A stretch of 64,000 nt of DNA from NCBI GenBank assembly GCA_016710235.1, contig JADJLG010000001.1, forward strand, positions 434,001 through 498,000, read 5' to 3'. Made by a program: the position numbers and the translations under genes. Positions 53,217-61,285 of this stretch are shown in pieces. This DNA is from Saprospiraceae bacterium. Lineage in GTDB: Bacteria > Bacteroidota > Bacteroidia > Chitinophagales > Saprospiraceae. The notes below the pieces were generated by a model, which had not been told where the DNA came from, made no database searches, and worked only from the letters and a program-made list of their open reading frames with translations. Position 1 is the first letter of the stretch. Every line of letters begins with the position of its first letter.

Positions 53217-56120
53217 ATGCGTAATGGTATCGTGCTGATTATCCTTTTTTTGTTTGTTCAAAACTGTTATAGTCAGATTTTTTATGGTCTAAAACCTAAT
53301 GTGGGCAAAGGCTGTGCCTTCAGGATAGATTTGTCCGGCTGTACTTATACTCAGCTTCCCAATCCCAGACTTACAGGATATTGCTCAGGTTGTCAAGGTT
53401 CTTCTGGGGCGTTTGTATATAATGGAGGAGCAAGTTTTGCCAAGGAGGGTTATCTGATCGTTTTATTTAATACACAGTTTATCAAAGGATATTTTCGAAC
53501 TATAGATACAGTAACACATTGTTATGGTTTACCTTCGATACCAATTATTGGAGAATTTTTCAATCAAACAGAAAATTGGACCAGTCTGGTTACGGATGAC
53601 TGCAACGTACTCTGGTCAAGTTCCAAAGAAAGATTGCTGAGTGTAGATATTCCCAGAGGATACAAGCTCACTATACATGGATTTACTGCTCCATATCAGT
53701 TTATTAATCTTTGTTACCGAGATGGTGCATTGTTTGGAATGTTCCAAAACGGGGTATATAAAATTAATACCTCGGACCCATCTCAGAGTACATTACAGTT
53801 TAAGTTTGCCAATAGCCTGCCATATCAAAATGATTCTTTGGTTTCCATGGAATCTGTAGAGATAGATTGCGGTGTGTGGGAGACCTACTTGTTTTCAGAA
53901 CAAGTAGGTCATCCTACCATTCCTTTAGGAATTTCAAAGCTGGATTTTTCTACAGGAACAATCACTCCGGTCTGTACACCGGATACTCCCTATGTATATT
54001 CTATTACAGCATGGCCTAAGCCGCCTCCCTGTAAGACTATATTCGATTTGGATATTAATAATAGTTGCGGACTTGTGGGCGCAGATTTTCAACAGATATA
54101 TTGCCCAGACCAAAAAAGGTCTATATCAGATATCGATGCACAGTTTCACTTTCCAAGAGTAAGTGTGGATAGTATTTGGATTGAGCTGCATGCAGGATTA
54201 GATCAAAACAAAGAAAAATTATCAGTCAATCCATGCAGCAACTATAAGCTACAAATCCTGCATGACACTTCAATTTTGCTTACAGGATTTCTTGGGACAG
54301 ATGCGGAGTTGGCCAGTTGTATTCAGAACGTATTTTATGAGAACAAACAGAAATGTCCACAAGAAGGAACAAGAACAATAAGTTTTGTTTTGAAAACCTG
54401 TGATGGATTTGTTTACAAAGCAAACAGCTATATCCATATACCACAATATGCTTGTGCGGGACTCGATACAAGCATTTTGATTTGTTCGGAGAATGTTCCA
54501 TTTAGCTTACACCCATTGCTTAGACAAAATTCCTGGAATGGAGGAAGATGGAGTCCGGATTCTATTTTAATCAATATGCAAGATTCATTATTTTATTATA
54601 TCGAAGACAGAGGAAATTGTAATCCGGATACGGCCAAGTTAAATGTGCATATTAAAAACACCCAAAGCAACTTTCTAGGACAAGATGTAAAATTGTGTAA
54701 TACATCAGACTATGAGATAAAAACCAATATTAATGGATCTCATCTATGGAATACCGGCAGTAGTTCAAGTGAACTAAGAGTAACACAAAGCGGAACATAC
54801 TCTGTACAAATAATAGATTCTACAAATTGTGTTTATACCGATACAATAGAAATTCTTTTCGGAAAGACCTATGTAGATTCGGTTCGCATCAGCAGTTGTC
54901 TTGGAGATAGCATATATTGGAGAAACAAGTGGTTGGTCGCTTCAGGTAGTTATATAGACAGCATAAGCTCTTCAACTGACTGCGACAGTATATTCCAATT
55001 GAATCTTAAATTTGAACCACTAATTTCCAAAGTAAAAACAATAAATGTCTGTCCTGAAAAAACTTATGTGTACAAAGGAAAAAATTACAATATAGGAGAT
55101 CGAATTATAGACACGGTCTCAGCCCTTTTAGCTTGTGACACCATCCTCAGTATAGATATAAAAGCACATACCATCAAAGCACTAAAAATAACAGCAGACA
55201 GCCTCATCTGCACAGGAAAAGCGACAAGCATTAGCAGTAATAATTCTTATACCTCCTACCGCTGGTCAAGTGGTGAACAAATCAACAGCATCACCAAACC
55301 CGCAGGAACCTACACTCTCACCGTGACGGATCAGAATGGTTGTATGCAGAGTAGTAGCATCACTATAAAAGAAGCTCTAGCAGTAGATTTCACAGTAGAA
55401 AAAACAGATCCACTCTGTCCGGAAGATCTTGGCAGCATCAGAATAATTAAAACAAGTGGTGGTATTGATCCTATTCGCTTTACAATCAATGGACAGTCCA
55501 CAAGTTCGACACAGATAGATCAATTGACCCAGGGAAAATACATCATCACCGGTATAGACGCACTTGGCTGTATGACTCACGATACTGTAGAAATCATTGC
55601 AGCTCAAAAATGGAATCCGTCCCTAAAAAATACTTATACACTCGATGCGGGCACTTCCTTATTGATTAATTTTGATACCCTCGGAATAAAAAAAGTGATC
55701 GTCAACCCAAGTGATCATATCAATCCATTAGACGATCTGCATATAGTGTTCAGTCCGGATCAGGAGATGATTTATTTCTTGACATTGATAGATGAAAACG
55801 GATGTGAATACGTACAAGAAATAAAATTGATCATCCAACGAAATGACGACATCCACGCTCCCAATATTTTCACGCCCAATGGCGACAATCTCAATGACGA
55901 GTGGCAAGCCCAGGTAGGAAGCTCGATAAACATAGAAAGCTTGAAAATCTATGATCGCTGGGGAAGTCTCATCCACTCTACCGCAGGAAATACAGCCTCA
56001 TGGAATGGAAAAATAAAAGGAGAAAATGCTATGCCAGGTGTGTATGTTATTGTATTAAACTATAAAACCAGTCGAGGAGAAACAAAAGTACTGATACAAG
56101 ATGTAAGCTTGATAAGGTAA
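53217..56120 (+). CDS. Large T9SS type B (gliding motility-associated C-terminal domain) protein
   Basis: This 967-residue exported protein has a signal peptide (MRNGIVLIILFLFVQNCYSQ). The N-terminal half resembles a beta-propeller or lectin-like domain (LKPNVGKGCAFRIDL...). A middle set of Cys-rich Ig-like repeats follows (TDCDSIFQLNL, CDTILSIDIKAH and ITVKEA-type SSSITIKEALAVDFTVEKTD), typical of SprB-like filaments. The type B sorting domain is at the C-terminus (FTPNGDNLNDEW, YDRWGSLIHS, SWNGKIKG, MPGVYVIVLNY). It is in one operon with the dockerin-like protein and may be its surface partner (inference). Confidence 0.88.
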   Translation: MRNGIVLIILFLFVQNCYSQIFYGLKPNVGKGCAFRIDLSGCTYTQLPNPRLTGYCSGCQGSSGAFVYNGGASFAKEGYLIVLFNTQFIKGYFRTIDTVTHCYGLPSIPIIGEFFNQTENWTSLVTDDCNVLWSSSKERLLSVDIPRGYKLTIHGFTAPYQFINLCYRDGALFGMFQNGVYKINTSDPSQSTLQFKFANSLPYQNDSLVSMESVEIDCGVWETYLFSEQVGHPTIPLGISKLDFSTGTITPVCTPDTPYVYSITAWPKPPPCKTIFDLDINNSCGLVGADFQQIYCPDQKRSISDIDAQFHFPRVSVDSIWIELHAGLDQNKEKLSVNPCSNYKLQILHDTSILLTGFLGTDAELASCIQNVFYENKQKCPQEGTRTISFVLKTCDGFVYKANSYIHIPQYACAGLDTSILICSENVPFSLHPLLRQNSWNGGRWSPDSILINMQDSLFYYIEDRGNCNPDTAKLNVHIKNTQSNFLGQDVKLCNTSDYEIKTNINGSHLWNTGSSSSELRVTQSGTYSVQIIDSTNCVYTDTIEILFGKTYVDSVRISSCLGDSIYWRNKWLVASGSYIDSISSSTDCDSIFQLNLKFEPLISKVKTINVCPEKTYVYKGKNYNIGDRIIDTVSALLACDTILSIDIKAHTIKALKITADSLICTGKATSISSNNSYTSYRWSSGEQINSITKPAGTYTLTVTDQNGCMQSSSITIKEALAVDFTVEKTDPLCPEDLGSIRIIKTSGGIDPIRFTINGQSTSSTQIDQLTQGKYIITGIDALGCMTHDTVEIIAAQKWNPSLKNTYTLDAGTSLLINFDTLGIKKVIVNPSDHINPLDDLHIVFSPDQEMIYFLTLIDENGCEYVQEIKLIIQRNDDIHAPNIFTPNGDNLNDEWQAQVGSSINIESLKIYDRWGSLIHSTAGNTASWNGKIKGENAMPGVYVIVLNYKTSRGETKVLIQDVSLIR

Positions 56121-56334
56121 AACATCTAGTAATATCAGATTGTACAGTATAGAATGAAATTCTCAGAAATTCAGAATAGCTTTTTTCATTTAAGTTTTTG
56201 AATGAATGCAAAGACGTTAAGAAATGAAAACAGCCTTGATCTTTTGGTTCTTTTGGATCAAGCCAAAAGAACAATTAAAAACGTAAGCCAAAAGTCAGAA
56301 AACTCCAAGCTAAAAACAATGACGAAGTAATCAG
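56121..56334. other. Intergenic stretch with strong hairpin
   Basis: About 210 bp after the type B gene with no coding sequence. It contains the hairpin described at 56247-56272 and leads into the second leader repeat. Confidence 0.5.
56247..56272. repeat. 10-bp-stem hairpin, also present in degenerate form at 58231
   Basis: GTTCTTTTGG and CCAAAAGAAC form a perfect 10-bp stem around ATCAAG. A flanking CTTGATC/GATCAAG pair can form an alternative stem. A degenerate copy of the left arm and loop (GGTTCTTTCTGGATG) occurs at 58235-58250. It may be a terminator or an intergenic palindromic repeat family. Confidence 0.55.
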
Positions 56335-56527
56335 AAATTCAATTCCGTTCTTTTCCCTAAATCCATCATATTAAATAATTAAATATATATAAAAGAAAGA
56401 TACAAAATAGAAACAACTTGCTATATTTGTAAATCACCTACGATTCAGAACCCGATAATGATCGCTTACACTCGTATCTGATAGTACAATGCAATTTATC
56501 ACCAATTTAATATTTTTTCTATGAAAG
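56335..56527 (+). repeat. Promoter-leader repeat, copy 2
   Basis: This is the second copy of the segment at 51062-51253, with the -7 element TATATTTG at 56422-56429 and the ATG at 56521. The leader sequence is nearly identical, including the CGAT-AATG-ATCG hairpin, while the codons after ATG are diverged. No intact secreted gene follows. Confidence 0.85.
56422..56429 (+). promoter_or_regulatory. Promoter -7 element in leader repeat copy 2
   Basis: TATATTTG, 91 bp before the ATG at 56521, as in copy 1. Its sequence is unchanged although the gene behind it is broken. Confidence 0.55.
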
Positions 56528-56607
56528 TGAGGAAGCAAATCCCAAGCCTAAAAACCCAATTTATCCAATCGAAATATAATATTGTAGGTCGCCGGGGAGA
56601 ATTATAA
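56521..56607 (+). pseudogene. Decayed start of a T9SS-type secreted gene
   Basis: The frame opened by copy 2 encodes 28 codons (MKVRKQIPSLKTQF...RRGEL) and stops. It aligns with the pre-signal segment of copy 1 (shared KT-F, K-N-V, RGG). The DNA just after it aligns with the copy 1 signal peptide but has lost the open frame. This looks like the 5' stub of a duplicated cargo gene whose body is gone. Confidence 0.65.
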
Positions 56608-56869
56608 ATCTGATATGAGCATGCAATCCTAAACAAATTATATAATTTTGTTTTAACTTCGTTTTAAATGAAAAGAAAGCCCTTATAAATAGAAATTATC
56701 AACACCATAATGGCATAGAAAATAATGTTGGGCTCAAATAAAAAAGGAATAAAGTGTATATAAACTATCTCAAAAATAATTCCACTTGTCCCTGTTGTAA
56801 TGAATTAAACATTAAAGGGATTGGTATTATAAACCGTCAATTAAAAAAATTAGAAGAAGTGAGACTAAT

Positions 56870-58009
56870 ATGTTTTCGAACTGTCCTTGGAATGGCGGAA
56901 TTAAAGGATTATTTAAAAGTGGACATTTTTCCTGGGCTTGTGATGACTGTATTGAGTCTAATAGAGCAATTGAAGCCAAATTTGAAGACCAAACATATTG
57001 TGATTATTCTCCCTATCTTGCTTATTTCGACAAAGAAATGGAATGCGAAAAATGCGGAGAAAATTTTATATTCGAGAAAGAAGAGCAACAATATTGGTAT
57101 GAAGTACTAAAATTCTGGGTACAATCATTTCCGAAAAATTGTAAAAAATGCAGGGAAATATTAAAGCAGGAAAAAGATTTGAATAACAAACTTTCTAAGA
57201 TACTAAAGAATTTGAATAAAAACAATCCTGGAGAATTGATTGAAATTAGTCAACTTTATTTCGAAATGAACAAGTTTGAAAAAGGAAAATATTATGCTAC
57301 TTTGGCTAGAAAAGCAATGCAAAAAAAAAGGAAAATTAAAACAGAGCATATGAAAAACCAGAAGACACTTATCTTCTTATTAATATTATTCGTAATTTCT
57401 TGCATATTTGCTTGTAAGAAAGATGAAAGTATACCAGACAACAATCCTCCTAATCCAAATACAACATCGTATGACACTATTTATCCACTAGACTATTTTC
57501 CTGCATTTCCTGGTTCATATTGGAAGTATGTGGACTCCAATAACGACACGACCTTAATCAAGACTGACTCATCATACCAAAAAGATTATTACACAATAGG
57601 GTCAGCTGCATATATATCTGACACTTTTTTTGTTCCAATATATAATAAGATACCAATTTGGGCTTATGAAGCTCATACAGGACCGATATCGAATTCAGGT
57701 TCATATCCTCTGACAATGATATTGTCGGATTCTCTACCTATTGGGAGTAATTGGATAATATACAATTGGTCAGGAACACAAGTAAGCAGAAAAATTATTG
57801 TGAAAGATACGACCATCACAATTTCATCTAATCCATACTACCCAACAATTGCTGTTGAAGAATATTACTCATATGGGCCGCCAAATTACATATGGATTGC
57901 AAAAAGGTATTACACAAAAAACATTGGACTAATAAGAGAAGACTCATACAACAGCATTGACTCTACAATAAACACCAAACAAATCATTGATTACTTTATA
58001 AACAATTGA
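56870..58009 (+). CDS. Zinc-ribbon protein apparently fused to a lipoprotein
   Basis: As written, 379 residues. The first 160 contain cysteine pairs (SWACDDC; CEKCGENFIFEKEEQQYWYE...CKKCRE) of the 'probable zinc-ribbon' type and a helical tail, cytosolic in character. Then a nine-A tract (57321-57329) is followed at residue 161 by a perfect lipoprotein signal (MKNQKTLIFLLILFVISCIFAC). If one A is removed, the first protein would end at TGA overlapping the lipoprotein ATG (ATGA). That is a normal operon joint, so the fusion is probably not real. CPCC and other possible coding upstream (from 56754) lie out of frame beside an A7 tract. Confidence 0.6.
   Translation: MFSNCPWNGGIKGLFKSGHFSWACDDCIESNRAIEAKFEDQTYCDYSPYLAYFDKEMECEKCGENFIFEKEEQQYWYEVLKFWVQSFPKNCKKCREILKQEKDLNNKLSKILKNLNKNNPGELIEISQLYFEMNKFEKGKYYATLARKAMQKKRKIKTEHMKNQKTLIFLLILFVISCIFACKKDESIPDNNPPNPNTTSYDTIYPLDYFPAFPGSYWKYVDSNNDTTLIKTDSSYQKDYYTIGSAAYISDTFFVPIYNKIPIWAYEAHTGPISNSGSYPLTMILSDSLPIGSNWIIYNWSGTQVSRKIIVKDTTITISSNPYYPTIAVEEYYSYGPPNYIWIAKRYYTKNIGLIREDSYNSIDSTINTKQIIDYFINN
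57350..58009 (+). CDS. Lipoprotein of unknown function (probable separate gene)
   Basis: Starting at the ATG at 57350 this is a 219-residue lipoprotein with lipobox FAC (Cys22). It has a proline-rich linker (DESIPDNNPPNPNTTS) and a beta-sandwich-like mature part rich in Tyr/Ser/Thr (DYFPAFPGSYWKYVDSNND, VSRKIIVKDTTITISS). It is the likely real product of the 3' half of the frame starting at 56870. I do not recognise the family; Bacteroidota have many such single-domain surface lipoproteins. Confidence 0.65.
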   Translation: MKNQKTLIFLLILFVISCIFACKKDESIPDNNPPNPNTTSYDTIYPLDYFPAFPGSYWKYVDSNNDTTLIKTDSSYQKDYYTIGSAAYISDTFFVPIYNKIPIWAYEAHTGPISNSGSYPLTMILSDSLPIGSNWIIYNWSGTQVSRKIIVKDTTITISSNPYYPTIAVEEYYSYGPPNYIWIAKRYYTKNIGLIREDSYNSIDSTINTKQIIDYFINN

Positions 58010-58522
58010 TTGTATGTCAATAATAAGGAATAAACCACGCCCAAATATACAAGGATTAATCAAAGCTTCGCTTCGATTTCATCCTGAGTTGAATAAAACG
58101 AAGTCCTCCAGCTAATCATCTGAACATCTGGGGAATCAATAGGTAATGGACAAGATAGAAATAGTGCTCAGAAGATAAAGAGGGTGATCTCAGTTTGAAT
58201 TGATTGCTTTCATTAAAAGTGCACTGAGCAAGTTTGGTTCTTTCTGGATGAAAAAAAGAGAATTGGGGTAATGGATTTTGTAGATTTCATAGATTACTAA
58301 TTATTCCAAATGCATACCAACCTGATCAAAGATACAAGTAATGTAAGCCTACGGATATTGCAAAAAGAATTGGAATATCAAGGGCGGAGGAATTCAGCTG
58401 AAGCTCAATATTCGGATCATCTTACCTGAGTTCTCACAAAATTGAAATTCTCAAGCTGCATACCATTACTCCGGCAAATTTGGGTACCGATCGCAGGATT
58501 ATAAATAAGGAATTATATCCTC
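58010..58522. other. Gene-poor stretch before the rny terminus
   Basis: About 510 bp between two convergent genes. It holds a degenerate copy of the hairpin repeat (58231-58260) and a 39-codon frame (58310-58429) that weakly resembles the C-terminus of a tyrosine recombinase (LRILQKEL and QYSDHL). Otherwise I see nothing. Confidence 0.4.
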
Positions 58523-60163
58523 TTACCTTGCAAAAGCTGTGGCTCTTTTTTCACGAATGACGGTCACTTTCACTTGTCCGGGATATTGCATTTCGTCCTG
58601 GATTTTTTGAGAAATCATGAAAGCGAGGTCATCAGCATATTGATCGGTAACTTTTTCTGATTCTACTATTACACGCAATTCTCTCCCTGCCTGCAAAGCA
58701 TATGCTTTTGAAACACCTTCATAAGTCATTGCAAGTTCTTCCAGTTCGTTGATTCGTTTCAAATAAGACTCCAGGATTTCTCTTCGCGCACCTGGTCTTG
58801 CACCACTGATCGCGTCACATGCCTGCACAATAGGAGAGATGATATTGTTCATTTCAATCTCATCGTGGTGGGCTCCAACCGCATTAATAATAACTTCATG
58901 TTCGTTGTGCTTTTCGCAGATCTTCATTCCATAAAGCGCATGTGAAAGCTCTGATTCTTCCTCAGAAACTTTACCTATGTCGTGGAGCAATCCCGCCCGT
59001 TTTGCCATTTTGACCTGTTTTGGGTTGAGTCCAAGTTCAGCAGCCATGACAGCACACAGATTGGCTGTCTCTACTGAGTGCTCCAAGAGATTCTGTCCAT
59101 ACGATGAGCGGAACCTCATCCGGCCGATCATTTTTACCAGATATGGATCGAGACCATGAATGTCGAGATCAATGATGGTTCGTTCTCCGATCTCGACGAT
59201 TTGCTCTTCAATTTGTTTCTTCACTTTAGTCACTACCTCTTCAATGCGAGCTGGGTGAATTCTTCCGTCCGCTACGAGTTTCTTTAGAGCCAATCGGGCT
59301 ACTTCCCGACGAATCGGGTCGAAGCTCGAAATCACGATAGCTTCCGGCGTATCATCCACGACAATCTCAGCTCCTGTAGCTGACTCCAGAGCGCGAATGT
59401 TGCGGCCTTCTCTACCGATAATTTGACCTTTGATATCGTCGCTATCCAGATTGAACACGGATACAGAATTTTCTATCGTGTACTCTGCGCACATCCGTTG
59501 GATGGTTTGGATGACAATTTTCTTTGCTTGCTTGTTGGCATTGGTTTTGGCATTTTCTATAATCTCTTTTTCGATAGAGAGTGCATCTGTATTTGCCTTA
59601 GCCCGGACAGCCTGAAGCATGTGTTCCTTGGCTTCAGATTGAGTCATTTTGGCTATTTGTTCCAATTCTTTTATCCTCAATTCATTGGCTTCTTCCAACT
59701 CATCTTTCTTTTTTGAGACAATTTTTAATTGCATTTCCAAATTCTCTCTCAAGGTCTTGAGTTCCACTTCTTTGCCATCAACATCCTGACGTTTCTGGTT
59801 GACCTCCTTTTCCAAAACCTGGGTTTTCAATTCTCTTTCTTTGAGCTCAATCATCTGATTGGACTTGAAGCTTTCGAATTCTGATTTCAGCTTGCTAAAA
59901 TTGTCTTTACTCTCTTGAATTTTTTGCTGCTTGATGCTCTCGTTTTTTGACTCTGCTTTGGCAACTATCTTCTCAGATTTGTTTTGAGCTTCATCTAAAA
60001 TGCGCTGCGCAGAAATCCTTGCTTTTTCTAGTTCCAGATCTGAAACTTTGTTGATTTCTTCAATTTTTTGGCGGTTGGACTTCTTAACGAGGGCGTTGCT
60101 GACAACATAACCGAGTCCGCCTCCTCCCGCAAGTCCAATTATACCCAATATGATAGGATCCAT
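58523..60163 (-). CDS. rny: Ribonuclease Y
   Basis: RNase Y is a membrane-anchored endoribonuclease that starts mRNA decay. The ATG at 60163 gives 546 residues: an N-terminal anchor (PIILGIIGLAGGGGLGYVV), a long coiled coil (about 30-210), a KH domain (IKGQIIGREGRNIRALESAT, about 240-300) and an HD domain with HDIGK. A frame open 10 codons earlier is rejected because MDPIILG begins the anchor. It lies 39 bp downstream of a candidate 6S RNA. Confidence 0.95.
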   Translation of the reverse strand: MDPIILGIIGLAGGGGLGYVVSNALVKKSNRQKIEEINKVSDLELEKARISAQRILDEAQNKSEKIVAKAESKNESIKQQKIQESKDNFSKLKSEFESFKSNQMIELKERELKTQVLEKEVNQKRQDVDGKEVELKTLRENLEMQLKIVSKKKDELEEANELRIKELEQIAKMTQSEAKEHMLQAVRAKANTDALSIEKEIIENAKTNANKQAKKIVIQTIQRMCAEYTIENSVSVFNLDSDDIKGQIIGREGRNIRALESATGAEIVVDDTPEAIVISSFDPIRREVARLALKKLVADGRIHPARIEEVVTKVKKQIEEQIVEIGERTIIDLDIHGLDPYLVKMIGRMRFRSSYGQNLLEHSVETANLCAVMAAELGLNPKQVKMAKRAGLLHDIGKVSEEESELSHALYGMKICEKHNEHEVIINAVGAHHDEIEMNNIISPIVQACDAISGARPGARREILESYLKRINELEELAMTYEGVSKAYALQAGRELRVIVESEKVTDQYADDLAFMISQKIQDEMQYPGQVKVTVIREKRATAFAR

Positions 60164-60202
60164 AATAATGAAAGTTTGTGGCAACTTGTCCACAGCATAA
60201 GC

Positions 60203-60303
60203 AAAGGGGTAGCGTCTAAATTCTGGTTGATGCAGATCGAAGAATCGTCATTATTGGCCCTCCATGAGCCTGGGTCTGCTGCACTATTGGCTTAGACCCT
60301 TTG
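60203..60303 (-). ncRNA. ssrS: Candidate 6S RNA (6S-Flavo type)
   Basis: On the minus strand the ends pair as AAAGGG/CCCTTT and GTCTAA/TTAGAC, separated by a small bulge. Inside, TGCAG/CTGCA form a second stem around a large unpaired region. A ~100-nt rod with a central bubble is the 6S RNA plan. The position directly upstream of rny matches my recollection of 6S RNA in other Bacteroidota. A TATAAT-like box lies just upstream. No covariance search was possible. Confidence 0.5.
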
Positions 60304-61273
60304 TATATTATATTGATTGTCGAATTCCTGATTTTCATTTGCCCCAAAATACCGCTCTCCTACTTGATCTTATACTGTAAATCAAGTTTTTATATATTAA
60401 AAATAATTATATTTTATATCTTTTAATTCTGCTCAAAAGATATTTTGACAAAAGTACACAAAATAATTGGAAATTTTGCGTAGCTGTCACAATGAATTTG
60501 AGCTAGACTTCAGTTTGAGATCCGTCGAAAGAAAAAAATGGAAATATTACTCATTGAATTGCAAAAAAGACCAAAATTATAGGAAGCGAATTTTGCCCTG
60601 TCGGGAACATATCAAAGAAGTTCATGCTGTTATATCGAGAATTAGCAGGTAGTTTGGTCGATTTTGGCCTAATACATTGTACTAGCAGGATTTCACTGTG
60701 GTATAATACCAGATATTGCTATGGGACCTCGGCAAGAGTTAATTGCCAATAATATCAAAGATTGTAATTCCAAGGCATGTTTTCGCTGAGCGATAATCGA
60801 GTGTAAGAAACAACACTCTCAGTGATGTAAAAGGCAAAAATTTGCGAGGTATTGCGCTTGCCCCATGAGTGTTAACTTGTGTTTTCATTAATTCTACATG
60901 GATCAAACATTGAATGAACCAGCTGCACCACACTTGATTTGTTAAAAAAAATCTATACTTGGACTCAATCATATGCCATTGTTTAGAGTTTGGAGATCGT
61001 TTGACTTGAAAAACATATTCAACCGAAAGAATAAGTTTAAAAGCAATATGGCTGCAGAGAAATAAACCAACATGAACTTCAGTTATCCACCTGGTAAATA
61101 CTGGATTCAACCACACATAGAATCTCCAATTAAGCCCAATCTGATTGCTAATATTTTTCGATTCTATGTTTATAAAAACTAGGAGATTTCTCTGAATCAA
61201 CGAGGGCAGTAAGCAAAATCCTGCTTGTAAGCTTTTATATACATTCTGTTCCACCGCAGTCAGATGGAGACTG
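60304..61273. other. Long stretch without a convincing gene
   Basis: About 970 bp. A 201-codon open frame on the minus strand (60739-61344) is rejected as a gene: it is low in Asp/Glu, rich in Cys/Trp and overlaps the real start of the dehydrogenase. The rest is AT-rich without repeats, tRNA or hairpins I can see. It may be a decayed gene. Confidence 0.5.
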
Positions 61274-61281
61274 TATCTTTG
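61274..61281 (+). promoter_or_regulatory. Promoter -7 element adjacent to the dehydrogenase start
   Basis: TATCTTTG matches TAnnTTTG and ends 4 bp before the ATG at 61286. The mRNA would be leaderless or nearly so, since the conserved Rossmann strand leaves no room for a later start. Confidence 0.5.
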
Positions 61282-61285
61282 GCTT

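Noticed and set aside
60467..60652. A 61-codon plus-strand frame rich in Lys/Arg
   Set aside because: No promoter, no similarity I recognise and located in a decayed AT-rich region; could be a transposase scrap but there is no supporting feature.
50803..61273. CRISPR array, tRNA or complete insertion sequence in the accessory region
   Set aside because: No regularly spaced direct repeats, no T-loop-like sequence in a tRNA context and no transposase or terminal inverted repeats were found on reading.
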